From the NCBI GenBank assembly GCA_050181375.1, contig JBFXDF010000200.1, positions 1-7,365 of the forward strand: DNA of 7,365 nucleotides. Direction: 5' to 3'. The stretch comes from DATARH01 sp050181375. GTDB lineage: Bacteria > Pseudomonadota > Alphaproteobacteria > ATCC43930 > CGMCC-115725. Below the pieces are notes generated by a model. The model was not told where the DNA came from, made no database searches, and saw only the letters and a list, made by a program, of their open reading frames with translations. A program made the position numbers and the translations under genes. This document shows, piece after piece, positions 1-6,522 of the stretch (position 1 is its first letter; every line of letters begins with the position of its first letter).

Positions 1-935
1 TTCGCCGGCGGCAGCTGCTGCTGGTAGGTCCAGATCGGCCAGTTGCGGTCGTAGATGTCGAGCTGCGGCGTCGGCATGACGAGATCGAGATTGGCCGCCC
101 AATACGCGTCGATCGTACCGACGTCGCGCCAATACGGTTCGGCTTCCGGCGTGGTCGTGACGCAGCTGTCCTCGAAGCGGTGCGCGACCGCGAGGCCGCG
201 GCTGACCAGGCTCGGGATCACGTCCTTGCCGAAATCGCGGCTTGATCCGGGTGTATCGTGGTCGCGCTGCAGCTCGGCATAAAGAAAGTCGGCGGTAAAC
301 GCGTAAATTCCCATGCTCGCCAGCGCATGCGTGGGTTTTCCGGGGATCGATGGCGGCGAACGCGGCTTTTCGAGGAAATTGACAATGCGGCCGGACCTAT
401 CGACCGCCATGACCCCGAACTCCGAAGCCTGCTCGATCGGGACCTCGACGCAGCCGACGATGCAATCCGCGCCTTTCGCGCGCATATCGGCGAGCATGTT
501 CGAGTAATCCATTTTGTAGATGTGATCGCCGGCCAGCACGACAAAGAATTCGGGGCGCGCCGCCTCCAGAATGTCGAAATTCTGGAACACCGCGTCGGCG
601 GTGCCGCGATACCAGGTCACTTCATCGAGCCGCTGCTGCGCCGGCAGCAGGTCGAGAAACTCGTTCATCTCCGGCCGCAGAAACGACCAGCCCATCTGCA
701 AGTGCCGCAACAGACTGTGCGCCTTGTACTGCGTCAGCACGGCGATCCGCCGGATGTTCGAGTTGAGGCAATTCGACAGCACGAAATCGACGATGCGGAA
801 CTTGCCGCCGAAAAAGACCGCAGGTTTGGCGCGGCGATCGGTCAGCTGCTTGAGGCGGCTGCCGCGCCCCCCGGCAAGGACCAGCGCGATCGTCTGGCGC
901 GCCAGACGCTGCTGATTGCGGACCGATGAAAGCAT
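1..935 (-). CDS. glgC: Glucose-1-phosphate adenylyltransferase (ADP-glucose pyrophosphorylase), C-terminus cut by the window edge
   Basis: This cytoplasmic enzyme makes ADP-glucose and pyrophosphate from ATP and glucose-1-phosphate, the committed and allosterically controlled step of bacterial glycogen synthesis. Translating the minus strand from the ATG at 935 gives 311 open residues. The nucleotide-binding signature LAGGRGSRLKQLTDRRAKP is at about residues 20-38, followed by FFGGKFRIVDF (41-51). WYRGTADAVFQN is at 108-119, GDHIYKMDY at 136-144, FLEKP at 187-191 and DFGKDVIP at 234-241, all typical of GlgC. The family is usually about 420 residues, so roughly 110 residues, including most of the C-terminal left-handed beta-helix, lie beyond position 1. 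The start is fixed by AGGAGGA at 944-950, 8 nt upstream. It follows pgm by 71 nt on the same strand with no convincing terminator between, so co-transcription is likely. Identification is secure; regulation cannot be read from the sequence. Confidence 0.96.
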   Translation of the reverse strand, partial: MLSSVRNQQRLARQTIALVLAGGRGSRLKQLTDRRAKPAVFFGGKFRIVDFVLSNCLNSNIRRIAVLTQYKAHSLLRHLQMGWSFLRPEMNEFLDLLPAQQRLDEVTWYRGTADAVFQNFDILEAARPEFFVVLAGDHIYKMDYSNMLADMRAKGADCIVGCVEVPIEQASEFGVMAVDRSGRIVNFLEKPRSPPSIPGKPTHALASMGIYAFTADFLYAELQRDHDTPGSSRDFGKDVIPSLVSRGLAVAHRFEDSCVTTTPEAEPYWRDVGTIDAYWAANLDLVMPTPQLDIYDRNWPIWTYQQQLPPA

Positions 936-943
936 GCGCGCGC

Positions 944-950
944 TCCTCCT
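944..950 (-). promoter_or_regulatory. Ribosome binding site of glgC
   Basis: On the minus strand AGGAGGA lies 8 nt before the ATG at 935. This is a near-perfect Shine-Dalgarno sequence at good spacing and decides the glgC start. Confidence 0.8.
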
Positions 951-1006
951 GGTCTCACCGGCCCTGCGTCATCGTGGTGCGGTTCCCGACCCATCAACGC
1001 AAACGC

Positions 1007-2653
1007 TCAAGCGACAACATCGGGTCGGGTGCGGCCGAGCATGCCGGGAATGTCGGCGAGAGAGGCCGCCACCGCCGCGAGCGGCGCCAGCACGGCGTCC
1101 GAGGCGGCCTGGTGGCGCGCCGGGTCGGGCTCGAAACGCTCGATATACACGCGCAACGTTGCGCCCGCGGTGCCGGTGCCCGACAGCCGGTAGACGATCC
1201 GCGAGCCGCCCTCCAGCTCGATCCGGATGCCCTGGCGCTCCGCCACCGAGCCGTCCACCGGGTCGGTATAGGCGAACTCGTCGGCGGCCGTGACCGCGAA
1301 CTCGGCGGCGCGGCGTCCGGCCAAGTCCGCGAGACTTTGGCGCAGCCGCTCGATCACCCGGCCGGCGTCATCCGACGGCAGGCCCTCGTAATCGTGACGG
1401 GCGTAGAAATTTCTGCCGTAGCGCCGCCAGTGATCGGTGAGGATCGCGGCGGCCGGCTCGCGCCGGACGGCGAGCACGTTCAGCCAGAATAATACGGCCC
1501 ACACCCCGTCCTTCTCGCGGATGTGATTGGAGCCGGTGCCGGCGCTCTCCTCGCCGCACAAAGCGATGCGGCCGGCATCGAGCAGCGAGCCGAAATACTT
1601 CCACCCGGTCGGCGTTTCGTAGCAGTCGATGCCGAGCGCGGCGGCGACGCGGTCGACCGCGCGGCTGGTCGGCATCGAGCGCGCGACGCCGGGCAGTCCG
1701 TCCTTGAACCAGGGCACCAGCCGGGCGTTGGCGGCCAGCACCGCCAGGCTGTCGCTCGGCGAGATCACGATACCCCGCCCGACCACCATGTTGCGGTCGC
1801 CGTCGCCGTCCGAGGCGGCCCCGAAATCGGGACCGGCGGGATCGGTCAGCGCGGCGATCAGGTCGGCGGCGTAGGTTGGGTTCGGGTCCGGATGGCGGCC
1901 GCCGAAATCGGACAGCGGGTCGGCATTGACCGCGGTGCCCGGCGCGGCGCCGAGCCGCCGCTCGAAAATCTCCCTTGCATAGGGGCCGGTAACGGCGTGC
2001 ATCGCGTCGAAACGCAAGCGGAAGCCGCCGCGGAACAGATCGCGCAGCCGGTCGAAATCGAAAATGCGTTCCATCAACGCGGCGTAATCGGCGACCGGGT
2101 CGATGATCTCGACGGTCATGTCGCCGAGACGGGCCGCGCCGAGCCTGTCGAGCGGCAGGTCGGGCGCCTCGATCGTACGATAGGCGGCAATGCGCTGCGT
2201 GCGGCGGTAGATTGCTTCGGTGACGCGCTCGGGCGCCGGGCCGCCGTTCGACACGTTGTACTTGATGCCGAAATCGCCGTCGGGGCCGCCCGGGTTGTGG
2301 CTCGCCGACAGAACGACTCCGCCGAACGCGCCTCGCCCGCGGATCAGGGCGCTGGCGGCCGGGGTCGAAAGCAGTCCGTCCCGGCCGACGAGAACGCGCG
2401 CGACACCGTTCGCGGCCATCATGCGCAGAATGATCTGCGCCGCCTCGGCGTTAAAAAAGCGGCCGTCGCCGCCCAGTACGAGGGTCTTCCCGGCGACGCC
2501 GTCGCCGACCGCCTCGGGCAGCGCATCAAATACCGATTGCACGAACGCCTCGACATAACCGGGCTGGCGGAAGACCGGAACCTTCTTGCGCAGCCCGGAG
2601 GTGCCGGGACGCTGGTCGGAAAACGGAGTGATCGCGATGGTGAGTGCGCGCAT
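1007..2653 (-). CDS. pgm: Phosphoglucomutase (alpha-D-glucose-specific)
   Basis: This enzyme interconverts glucose-6-phosphate and glucose-1-phosphate in the cytoplasm and so feeds GlgC downstream as well as UDP-glucose synthesis. The 548-residue product has the usual family length and all four catalytic landmarks. The N-terminal PGTSGLRKKV motif is at 16-25. The phosphoserine loop SASHNPGG has Ser118 as the phospho-acceptor. The metal loop DGDGDR is at 282-287 with Asp282, Asp284 and Asp286. The sugar-binding loop GEESAG is at 367-372, and the phosphate-binding SGTGTAGATLR is at 491-501. The ATG at 2653 is the only usable start, because an in-frame TAA at 2684-2686 closes the frame 30 nt upstream with no other start codon between. 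Its RBS is modest: GAGGG at 2658-2662 with a 4-nt spacer. glgC follows 71 nt downstream. In many alphaproteobacteria pgm accompanies the glg genes, although often after glgA; here it precedes glgC. No key residue is missing and the gene looks intact. Confidence 0.96.
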   Translation of the reverse strand: MRALTIAITPFSDQRPGTSGLRKKVPVFRQPGYVEAFVQSVFDALPEAVGDGVAGKTLVLGGDGRFFNAEAAQIILRMMAANGVARVLVGRDGLLSTPAASALIRGRGAFGGVVLSASHNPGGPDGDFGIKYNVSNGGPAPERVTEAIYRRTQRIAAYRTIEAPDLPLDRLGAARLGDMTVEIIDPVADYAALMERIFDFDRLRDLFRGGFRLRFDAMHAVTGPYAREIFERRLGAAPGTAVNADPLSDFGGRHPDPNPTYAADLIAALTDPAGPDFGAASDGDGDRNMVVGRGIVISPSDSLAVLAANARLVPWFKDGLPGVARSMPTSRAVDRVAAALGIDCYETPTGWKYFGSLLDAGRIALCGEESAGTGSNHIREKDGVWAVLFWLNVLAVRREPAAAILTDHWRRYGRNFYARHDYEGLPSDDAGRVIERLRQSLADLAGRRAAEFAVTAADEFAYTDPVDGSVAERQGIRIELEGGSRIVYRLSGTGTAGATLRVYIERFEPDPARHQAASDAVLAPLAAVAASLADIPGMLGRTRPDVVA

Positions 2654-3045
2654 CGATCCCTCGCGACGGTTTCCCGGAGGAGATTAGCGCACGATCCAAT
2701 TGCCTGGAAACATTCCCGTAACTCCGCGCAGCGCCGCGCGCAACGGCTTCAGCGCAAGTGGCATTCACGGCGGCCCCGGCCGGCGCGTTGCGGGAAGCGG
2801 TAAGGGGTACAGCGCCGCGTTTGGAAATGGGCGCGCGCAAGGGGGCCTCCTTTGTGGCATATCAGGGAAAAAGCGTCGGCGCCCTGGACTGACGCCGACG
2901 AGTTCGCTGAGTCAACCAGCACTTGCTGGCCACGCCGATACTGGAGCAACCCGATTTATGAACCGTTAGCCGTTCCGCCGCCATGGCACGCCGGAGCCAC
3001 CGTGGTGGCCGGTTAGATAGCTGATCTCGATCCGCTCCGCGCGTC
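2654..3045. other. Intergenic region between the hemerythrin gene and pgm (392 bp)
   Basis: No convincing protein gene lies here; the short open frames on both strands resemble no family and have poor codon character. It holds a terminator-like hairpin (2868-2900, separate entry). It also holds a short inverted repeat CCAGCA-CT-TGCTGG at 2916-2929 and another, GCCACC-GT-GGTGGC, at 2996-3009, about 40 nt past the hemerythrin stop. A strong Shine-Dalgarno-like AAAGGAGG on the minus strand at 2847-2854 is followed after 6 nt by a TTG that opens a 104-codon frame running into pgm. The pgm promoter is expected here, but I could not identify a good -35/-10 pair. Confidence 0.5.
2868..2900 (-). terminator. 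Probable intrinsic terminator after the hemerythrin gene
   Basis: Read on the minus strand, CGTCGGCG (2900-2893) pairs perfectly with CGCCGACG (2881-2874) around an 11-nt loop. After a single C comes a run of five T (2872-2868). An 8-bp GC-rich stem with a T tract fits a rho-independent terminator about 145 nt downstream of the hemerythrin stop. The T run is short and the loop large. It also sits only 13 nt before a strong Shine-Dalgarno-like sequence in the pgm leader, so an attenuator role is possible. Confidence 0.55.
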
Positions 3046-3501
3046 TCAGGCCTCTTGCAGCAGCTTTTCCTTCTGCTTGCGGAACTGGTCGGCCATTTTC
3101 TCGAGTGTCTCCGAATCGAAATCGCTCTGCGCGCATTTGAAGCCGGTGCTTTCCTCTTCCTTGACGTGGTGCTGTATCAGTTCTTTCAGCACGGTGGCCT
3201 GCGCGGTCCACTGCTCGCTGGCCTTGTTGCGGGCGCGCGACATTTGCTGGAACTGCTGCTCGACCAGCTGATGCTCGTTCTCGCTCTCGAATGCAAAATT
3301 GCGCGACTTCTCGTTTTCCGATTTCTCCATCTTTTTGTAGAGCACCGCCTGCTCGGCATGCGAATGCGCCAGCATCTTGCTCATTACTTCCTTGAAGATA
3401 TCGCCGCGTTCCTTGTTTTCCTCGGTCTTGATCATCCGGTCGATCAGACGGGAAACCTCCTCGTGGTCCTCGTGCAGGTCCTTCAGAATCCCCTCGGGCA
3501 T
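3046..3501 (-). CDS. Hemerythrin HHE cation-binding domain protein
   Basis: This is a small, soluble, highly charged 151-residue protein of the hemerythrin/HHE family, an all-helical bundle that usually carries a non-haem di-iron centre. Family members are linked to oxygen, nitric oxide or iron handling and to stress; the ligand here is unknown. The likely metal-binding residues appear in the family's order: HEDH with His10 and His13, HSHAE with His46 and Glu50 (His48 also possible), NEH with His77, and HHVKEE with His112 and Glu116. There is no signal peptide or membrane segment. The frame stays open 92 codons upstream, into the end of the CYTH-CHAD gene. That extension is Arg-rich shadow sequence. 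The start at 3501 is chosen because AAGGAG lies 9 nt upstream and residue 1 begins the HHE helix. The gene follows CYTH-CHAD by 137 nt on the same strand and could share its EcfG-like promoter (inference). The family call is secure; the exact role is not known. Confidence 0.9.
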   Translation of the reverse strand: MPEGILKDLHEDHEEVSRLIDRMIKTEENKERGDIFKEVMSKMLAHSHAEQAVLYKKMEKSENEKSRNFAFESENEHQLVEQQFQQMSRARNKASEQWTAQATVLKELIQHHVKEEESTGFKCAQSDFDSETLEKMADQFRKQKEKLLQEA

Positions 3502-3510
3502 GGCAAGCAG

Positions 3511-3516
3511 CTCCTT
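3511..3516 (-). promoter_or_regulatory. Ribosome binding site of the hemerythrin gene
   Basis: On the minus strand AAGGAG lies 9 nt before the ATG at 3501. It argues against the longer open frame that reaches back into the CYTH-CHAD gene. Confidence 0.7.
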
Positions 3517-3596
3517 CGCGATTGATGCGTTCCTGGCGCGGCCGTTTTCGGGCCGGCTAGGAGAAGAACACCGCAAGGCGCCGTACTGTCTCGATA

Positions 3597-3612
3597 AGCG
3601 AAAAACTTCGCT
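3597..3612. repeat. Short inverted repeat between CYTH-CHAD and hemerythrin genes
   Basis: AGCGAA-AAAC-TTCGCT forms a 6-bp stem with a 4-nt loop. It lies 27 nt past the CYTH-CHAD stop. No T run follows on the minus strand, so it is not a classical terminator. It could be an mRNA processing or stability hairpin, or chance. Confidence 0.3.
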
Positions 3613-3638
3613 GAAACGTGGGCGAAGCCGCCTGACTT

Positions 3639-5180
3639 CTACCAGAACGGGATGAATTCCCGGATCTTTGCAGCGTGTTTTTTGACCCCGCGTTCGTTTT
3701 GGCGCAGCAACCGGGCGCGCCGGTCGAGCACCACGGCACCGGCATCGGCGATTGCCGCGGCGTCCGCCCCGCCGCACGCCAGTTCGGTCACGATGTCGCG
3801 CGATACTCGTAAATCATTGATATCGCCGAGTTCCTCCTGCAGCTGTTTCACCGCGCGCAGCAGGATGCCGGCGCTTTCTCGATCATAGAGCTGCCCTAGC
3901 ATTTCGACAGCGTAGCGCAGTTTCTTGAGCGCGATCCGCAGGCGGTGCCGATCCTCCGGCGATTGCTTCGAGAACCGGGCGGCGCGCCGCCGCGTCACTT
4001 TCAGGCGATGCGTCAGAATCTCGGGAGCGATCTCTCCCAGGGATCGCGCAAGCCCGGGCGAGGATGGGTCCTCGCCGCCGCCGGGAGCTTCCGACCAGCG
4101 CATCAGGCGCAATACCAGCGCGGTGTAGCGGGTCGAGCCGATCGCCTCGACAGCGTTCGCATAAGCAGCAGCGCGACGCGACGCGACGGCGGCATTCAAC
4201 GCCGCCATCCCCGAAACGCCTGCGGCGGACCGGATTGCCGGCGCGACCAGGCCGTTCGCGAAAACATCGAGGTTGCGCGCGATGCCGAGCGTCGCGCCGA
4301 GCCAGCGCAGCTCGTCCGAAAACCAGCGGGATTCGCATTGCGGAAGCAAGCGGGCGAAGGCCGACAGGATGGCGCGCAGGCGGCGCACCCCGACCCGCAT
4401 CTGATGAACCCCTTCGGCCATCCCGTCGAGGACGGCCGCCTCGTTTCCGACGATCTGTTCGACGCAGGACCCTGCGATCCGTCGCAGCGCCAGACCGCTC
4501 GCCATGTCGGGATCGAGAGCCACCGTGCCGGCGTGCACCGCGGCGACGGGTTGCCGATCGGCGGACGACCGCGACAACCGGAAACCGCGCGCCGATTTGC
4601 TGCATCGTTCGAGCCTGACCGGCGCGACCGCGAGCATCTCGAGCGCGAAATCGTAGAGCGCCGTGATGTTGCCGTGCTTCAGTTCGAGTTCGATTTCGCA
4701 GATCGGCTCACGGCGATCATTTTGCAGCGCCATGACATGGCCTCGATCCACCGCCGCCTCGATGCGCGTCCGCGCGTCGGGACACAGCATCAGGACACGC
4801 CGACAAATCTCCGTGCGAACGAGAGCGAGGAGATCATCGGCCGCCAGCGCGGCAACGAACCGGCCGGTTTGCGGCGCGCGCGGATCGGCGTGCGCGTCGG
4901 GAACGGGGTCTTCCCATTCGCCGCGCTCCAGCGCCAAGCCGCTGCCGTTCGCGCCGTCGCTTGATTTCACGGTCTGGATGAACCGCCCATCCTGCTCGCG
5001 GACCCGGAAGGTCAGACCCCGGCTTGCGAGCGCGCCGTCCGGCGTATCGAAATAAGTGCTGACGAGCCGCGCCTCTCGCCCGGGGCCGCCACCGGCGCGG
5101 GCTTCGAGCAGCCGCGTCAGCGCCGGCAAATCAGACGGTCGGGTCGCCAGCTTAAGTTCGGTCTCGGTCGCGATCTCCAC
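3639..5180 (-). CDS. CYTH-CHAD two-domain protein (YgiF-like putative inorganic triphosphatase)
   Basis: The 513-residue product joins an N-terminal CYTH triphosphate-tunnel domain (about 1-205) to a C-terminal CHAD helical domain (about 225-510). CYTH marks include the ExExK signature at Glu6, Glu8 and Lys10, YFDTPD (43-48), FRVREQDG with Arg59 and Arg61 (58-65), Lys72, LERGEWE (84-90) and EIELELK (162-168). CHAD marks include VHQMRVGVRRLR around His259, RHRLRIALKKLRY around His412, and LQEELGDINDL (447-457). Known relatives such as E. coli YgiF hydrolyse inorganic triphosphate, and CHAD domains bind polyphosphate and locate to polyphosphate granules. A cytoplasmic triphosphate/polyphosphate role is therefore likely here by inference. 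There is no signal peptide. The GTG at 5180 is the only standard start able to include ExExK, and an in-frame TGA closes the frame at 5250-5252. That GTG overlaps the Shine-Dalgarno-like GGGAGG, which is odd (see findings). An EcfG-like promoter lies about 90-110 nt upstream. Confidence 0.93.
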   Translation of the reverse strand: MEIATETELKLATRPSDLPALTRLLEARAGGGPGREARLVSTYFDTPDGALASRGLTFRVREQDGRFIQTVKSSDGANGSGLALERGEWEDPVPDAHADPRAPQTGRFVAALAADDLLALVRTEICRRVLMLCPDARTRIEAAVDRGHVMALQNDRREPICEIELELKHGNITALYDFALEMLAVAPVRLERCSKSARGFRLSRSSADRQPVAAVHAGTVALDPDMASGLALRRIAGSCVEQIVGNEAAVLDGMAEGVHQMRVGVRRLRAILSAFARLLPQCESRWFSDELRWLGATLGIARNLDVFANGLVAPAIRSAAGVSGMAALNAAVASRRAAAYANAVEAIGSTRYTALVLRLMRWSEAPGGGEDPSSPGLARSLGEIAPEILTHRLKVTRRRAARFSKQSPEDRHRLRIALKKLRYAVEMLGQLYDRESAGILLRAVKQLQEELGDINDLRVSRDIVTELACGGADAAAIADAGAVVLDRRARLLRQNERGVKKHAAKIREFIPFW

Positions 5181-5265
5181 CTCCCGGAGCGGGCGCGGCG
5201 AGGGATCTCCGAAACGCCCCGAGATTGCTTTCGCCGTCTCCGACCCGGCTCATCGAGGCGCGTGC

Positions 5266-5290
5266 AACACACTCAAAACGGCTGCGTTCC
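5266..5290 (-). promoter_or_regulatory. Candidate EcfG (general stress sigma factor) promoter for the CYTH-CHAD gene
   Basis: On the minus strand GGAAC (5290-5286) is separated by exactly 16 nt from TGTT (5269-5266). This matches the alphaproteobacterial EcfG consensus GGAAC-N16/17-cGTT at all but the weakly conserved first base of the -10 element. Transcription would begin near 5260 and give a leader of about 80 nt before the GTG at 5180. The match is read directly from the sequence; its function is inference. The corresponding spacing was not found upstream of the hemerythrin, pgm, glgC or hydrolase genes. Confidence 0.5.
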
Positions 5291-5402
5291 GATCACCGTC
5301 GTGCGGTGCATCAGGTCGATCGGCCGCGACAGATCGAACCCGATTTCGGCGCCGCACGCCGCGCCGGTTTTGGCGGACCGGGATCACCACCTGGTTCGAC
5401 AT
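5273..5402 (-). pseudogene. Possible small frameshifted gene or remnant after the hydrolase gene
   Basis: An ATG at 5402, 19 nt after the hydrolase stop, opens a frame beginning MSNQVVIPVRQNRRG with GC-rich third codon positions. After about 15 codons this frame turns Arg-rich and loses that bias. From there the neighbouring minus-strand frame, ending at a TGA at 5273-5275, takes on coding character and reads about 27 residues such as EIGFDLSRPIDLMHRTT. A single-base indel in the GC-rich stretch near 5345-5360 would join them into a product of roughly 43 residues. There is no good RBS and I recognise no family. It could equally be chance in GC-rich DNA. The CYTH-CHAD promoter candidate overlaps its 3' end. 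Confidence 0.2.
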
Positions 5403-5421
5403 GGGATCCGCACCGGCTGGT

Positions 5422-6336
5422 TCAGTTCCCTTTCGCCAGAAAACGCCGCAGTTCGGCGACAAGGTCCTTTGGATTGTCGCCCTGTACGGTGTGACCGGCG
5501 CGCGCGATTTTTATCCAGCGGCCGTTCGGCAGACGCGCCGCCAGGCGCTCGGCGTCCTCGTCGTGAAATACGTCGCTCTCGCCGCCGCGCACGACCAGCG
5601 TCGGACAGGCGATCGCCGCGAGCCCGTCGGCCAGCCGCGCCCGCTCTTCCCGATGCGCCTCCTGGTTCAGCCGCTGGAAGCGGCTGCGGTCGTATTTCCA
5701 GCGCCAGCTCCCGTCCGGCTGCTGCCGCAGATTGTGCATCAGGCTGCGGCGCAGGATGTTCGGGTCGCGGCGCGGGTTGAACTGCAGCGCCCGCTCGATG
5801 ATCGCCTCGATCGAGACCACGTCGGCGACATCGTTGACGAAATCGCGGATGCGGCTCGATCCGGGGCGCCGCATCTCCGGGCCGGCGTCGATGATGACAA
5901 GATGGCTGAGCCGGTCGCTGTGGTTGACGGCATAGGCCAGGGCATTGATCGCGCCCATCGACATGCCGACCAGCACGAAGTTGTCGAGCCCCATCCTGTC
6001 GATAAAGCCGCGCGCGTCGCCGACCTGCGCCGCGATCGAATAGTCGCCGTCGGCCGCCCAGTCGGTGTCGCCGTGGCCGCGCTGGTCGAGCGCGATGCAG
6101 TGGAAATCGTCGCGCAGCGCCAGGCAGCACAGATCCCAGGTATGCGCGGTCAGCGCGCCGCCGTGCAGGAACAGGATCGGCGGCTTTCCCTTCCCGCCCC
6201 AATCGAGATAGTGCATTTGCAGGTCGCCGATACGGAGATCGCCTTCCGCCGGCAGCACGACGTCGCGGAACTCGAACCCGGCGCGGACGGCGGTGGTGGC
6301 AAGGTGCTCGCGGTATTCCTCGGCGGATAAGCTCAT
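5422..6336 (-). CDS. Alpha/beta-fold hydrolase
   Basis: This is a 304-residue serine hydrolase of the alpha/beta-hydrolase fold, probably cytoplasmic since no signal peptide is seen. FLHGG ends in the oxyanion-hole HGG at 58-60. DQRGHGDTD follows at about 84-92. The nucleophile elbow GMSMG has Ser126. The other triad members are likely Asp255 in GGESDVF and His282 in ARAGHT. Length and motif order fit the epoxide hydrolase, enol-lactonase and carboxylesterase type group, but the substrate cannot be read from sequence. The frame stays open to an ATG at 6447 and passes another at 6378. I chose the ATG at 6336 because AGGAG at 6345-6349 lies 8 nt upstream, whereas the earlier ones have poor sites. 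It is the first minus-strand gene, divergent from the glycosyltransferase. The 241-nt gap to CYTH-CHAD suggests it is not tightly coupled to that gene. Confidence 0.9.
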   Translation of the reverse strand: MSLSAEEYREHLATTAVRAGFEFRDVVLPAEGDLRIGDLQMHYLDWGGKGKPPILFLHGGALTAHTWDLCCLALRDDFHCIALDQRGHGDTDWAADGDYSIAAQVGDARGFIDRMGLDNFVLVGMSMGAINALAYAVNHSDRLSHLVIIDAGPEMRRPGSSRIRDFVNDVADVVSIEAIIERALQFNPRRDPNILRRSLMHNLRQQPDGSWRWKYDRSRFQRLNQEAHREERARLADGLAAIACPTLVVRGGESDVFHDEDAERLAARLPNGRWIKIARAGHTVQGDNPKDLVAELRRFLAKGN

Positions 6337-6344
6337 CTCAGGGG

Positions 6345-6349
6345 CTCCT
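6345..6349 (-). promoter_or_regulatory. Ribosome binding site of the alpha/beta hydrolase gene
   Basis: On the minus strand AGGAG lies 8 nt before the ATG at 6336. It supports this start over the in-frame ATGs at 6378 and 6447. Confidence 0.65.
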
Positions 6350-6469
6350 GTCGGCGCAGCGTCGCCGAGCTTTAGCATGAAATCGCGGCGTTTTGCCTCG
6401 CCGCAATGGCGACGCAGGCGGGATATGCGCGTTGCGAATGCGAGCATCTCCGGCAGCGCCGTTTGACTC

Positions 6470-6522
6470 CACCCGGCGGCGCCACGGACTGGGGCGGTTC
6501 GGTCTCGACACCCGGCGGAGCC
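6470..6522. repeat. Imperfect direct repeat in the divergent intergenic region
   Basis: CACCCGGCGGCGCC at 6470-6483 recurs as CACCCGGCGGAGCC at 6509-6522, with 13 of 14 bases identical and 39 nt between starts. A short inverted repeat, CCGAT-GAT-ATCGG (6521-6533), overlaps the end of the second copy. They lie 40-105 nt upstream of the glycosyltransferase start, in the 238-bp region between divergent genes. They could be regulator sites, but GC-rich DNA produces such repeats by chance. Confidence 0.3.

Noticed and set aside
258..929. Plus-strand open frame (223 codons) opposite glgC
   Set aside because: It is antisense to an unambiguous glgC; its composition and lack of motifs mark it as a shadow.
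982..986. GGAAC box on the minus strand upstream of glgC
   Set aside because: The bases 16-17 nt downstream do not contain GTT, so the EcfG consensus is not met.
1523..2803. Long plus-strand open frame (426 codons) opposite pgm
   Set aside because: It lies antisense to a complete phosphoglucomutase with all active-site motifs. Its translation is Arg/Gly/Ala-rich with no recognisable domain, the usual mirror effect of GC-rich coding DNA.
2700..2969. Plus-strand 89-codon frame in the intergenic gap
   Set aside because: There is no RBS, the composition is Gly/Arg-rich, it runs through the terminator hairpin, and it resembles no known family.
3528..3532. GGAAC box upstream of the hemerythrin gene as a second EcfG promoter
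   Set aside because: No GTT element follows at 16-17 nt, and the box lies only about 27 nt before the start codon, too close for a promoter with a leader.
3502..3777. N-terminal extension of the hemerythrin frame by 92 residues
   Set aside because: The extension overlaps the 3' end of CYTH-CHAD in another frame and is Arg-rich without family similarity. A good RBS sits right before the ATG at 3501.
3945..4964. Plus-strand open frame (339 codons) opposite CYTH-CHAD
   Set aside because: The minus-strand frame carries conserved CYTH and CHAD motifs throughout, whereas this frame shows none.
5056..6330. Long plus-strand open frame (424 codons) opposite the hydrolase and the end of CYTH-CHAD
   Set aside because: It covers two unrelated minus-strand genes and their gap, has no RBS or family resemblance, and has the low-complexity composition of an antisense shadow.
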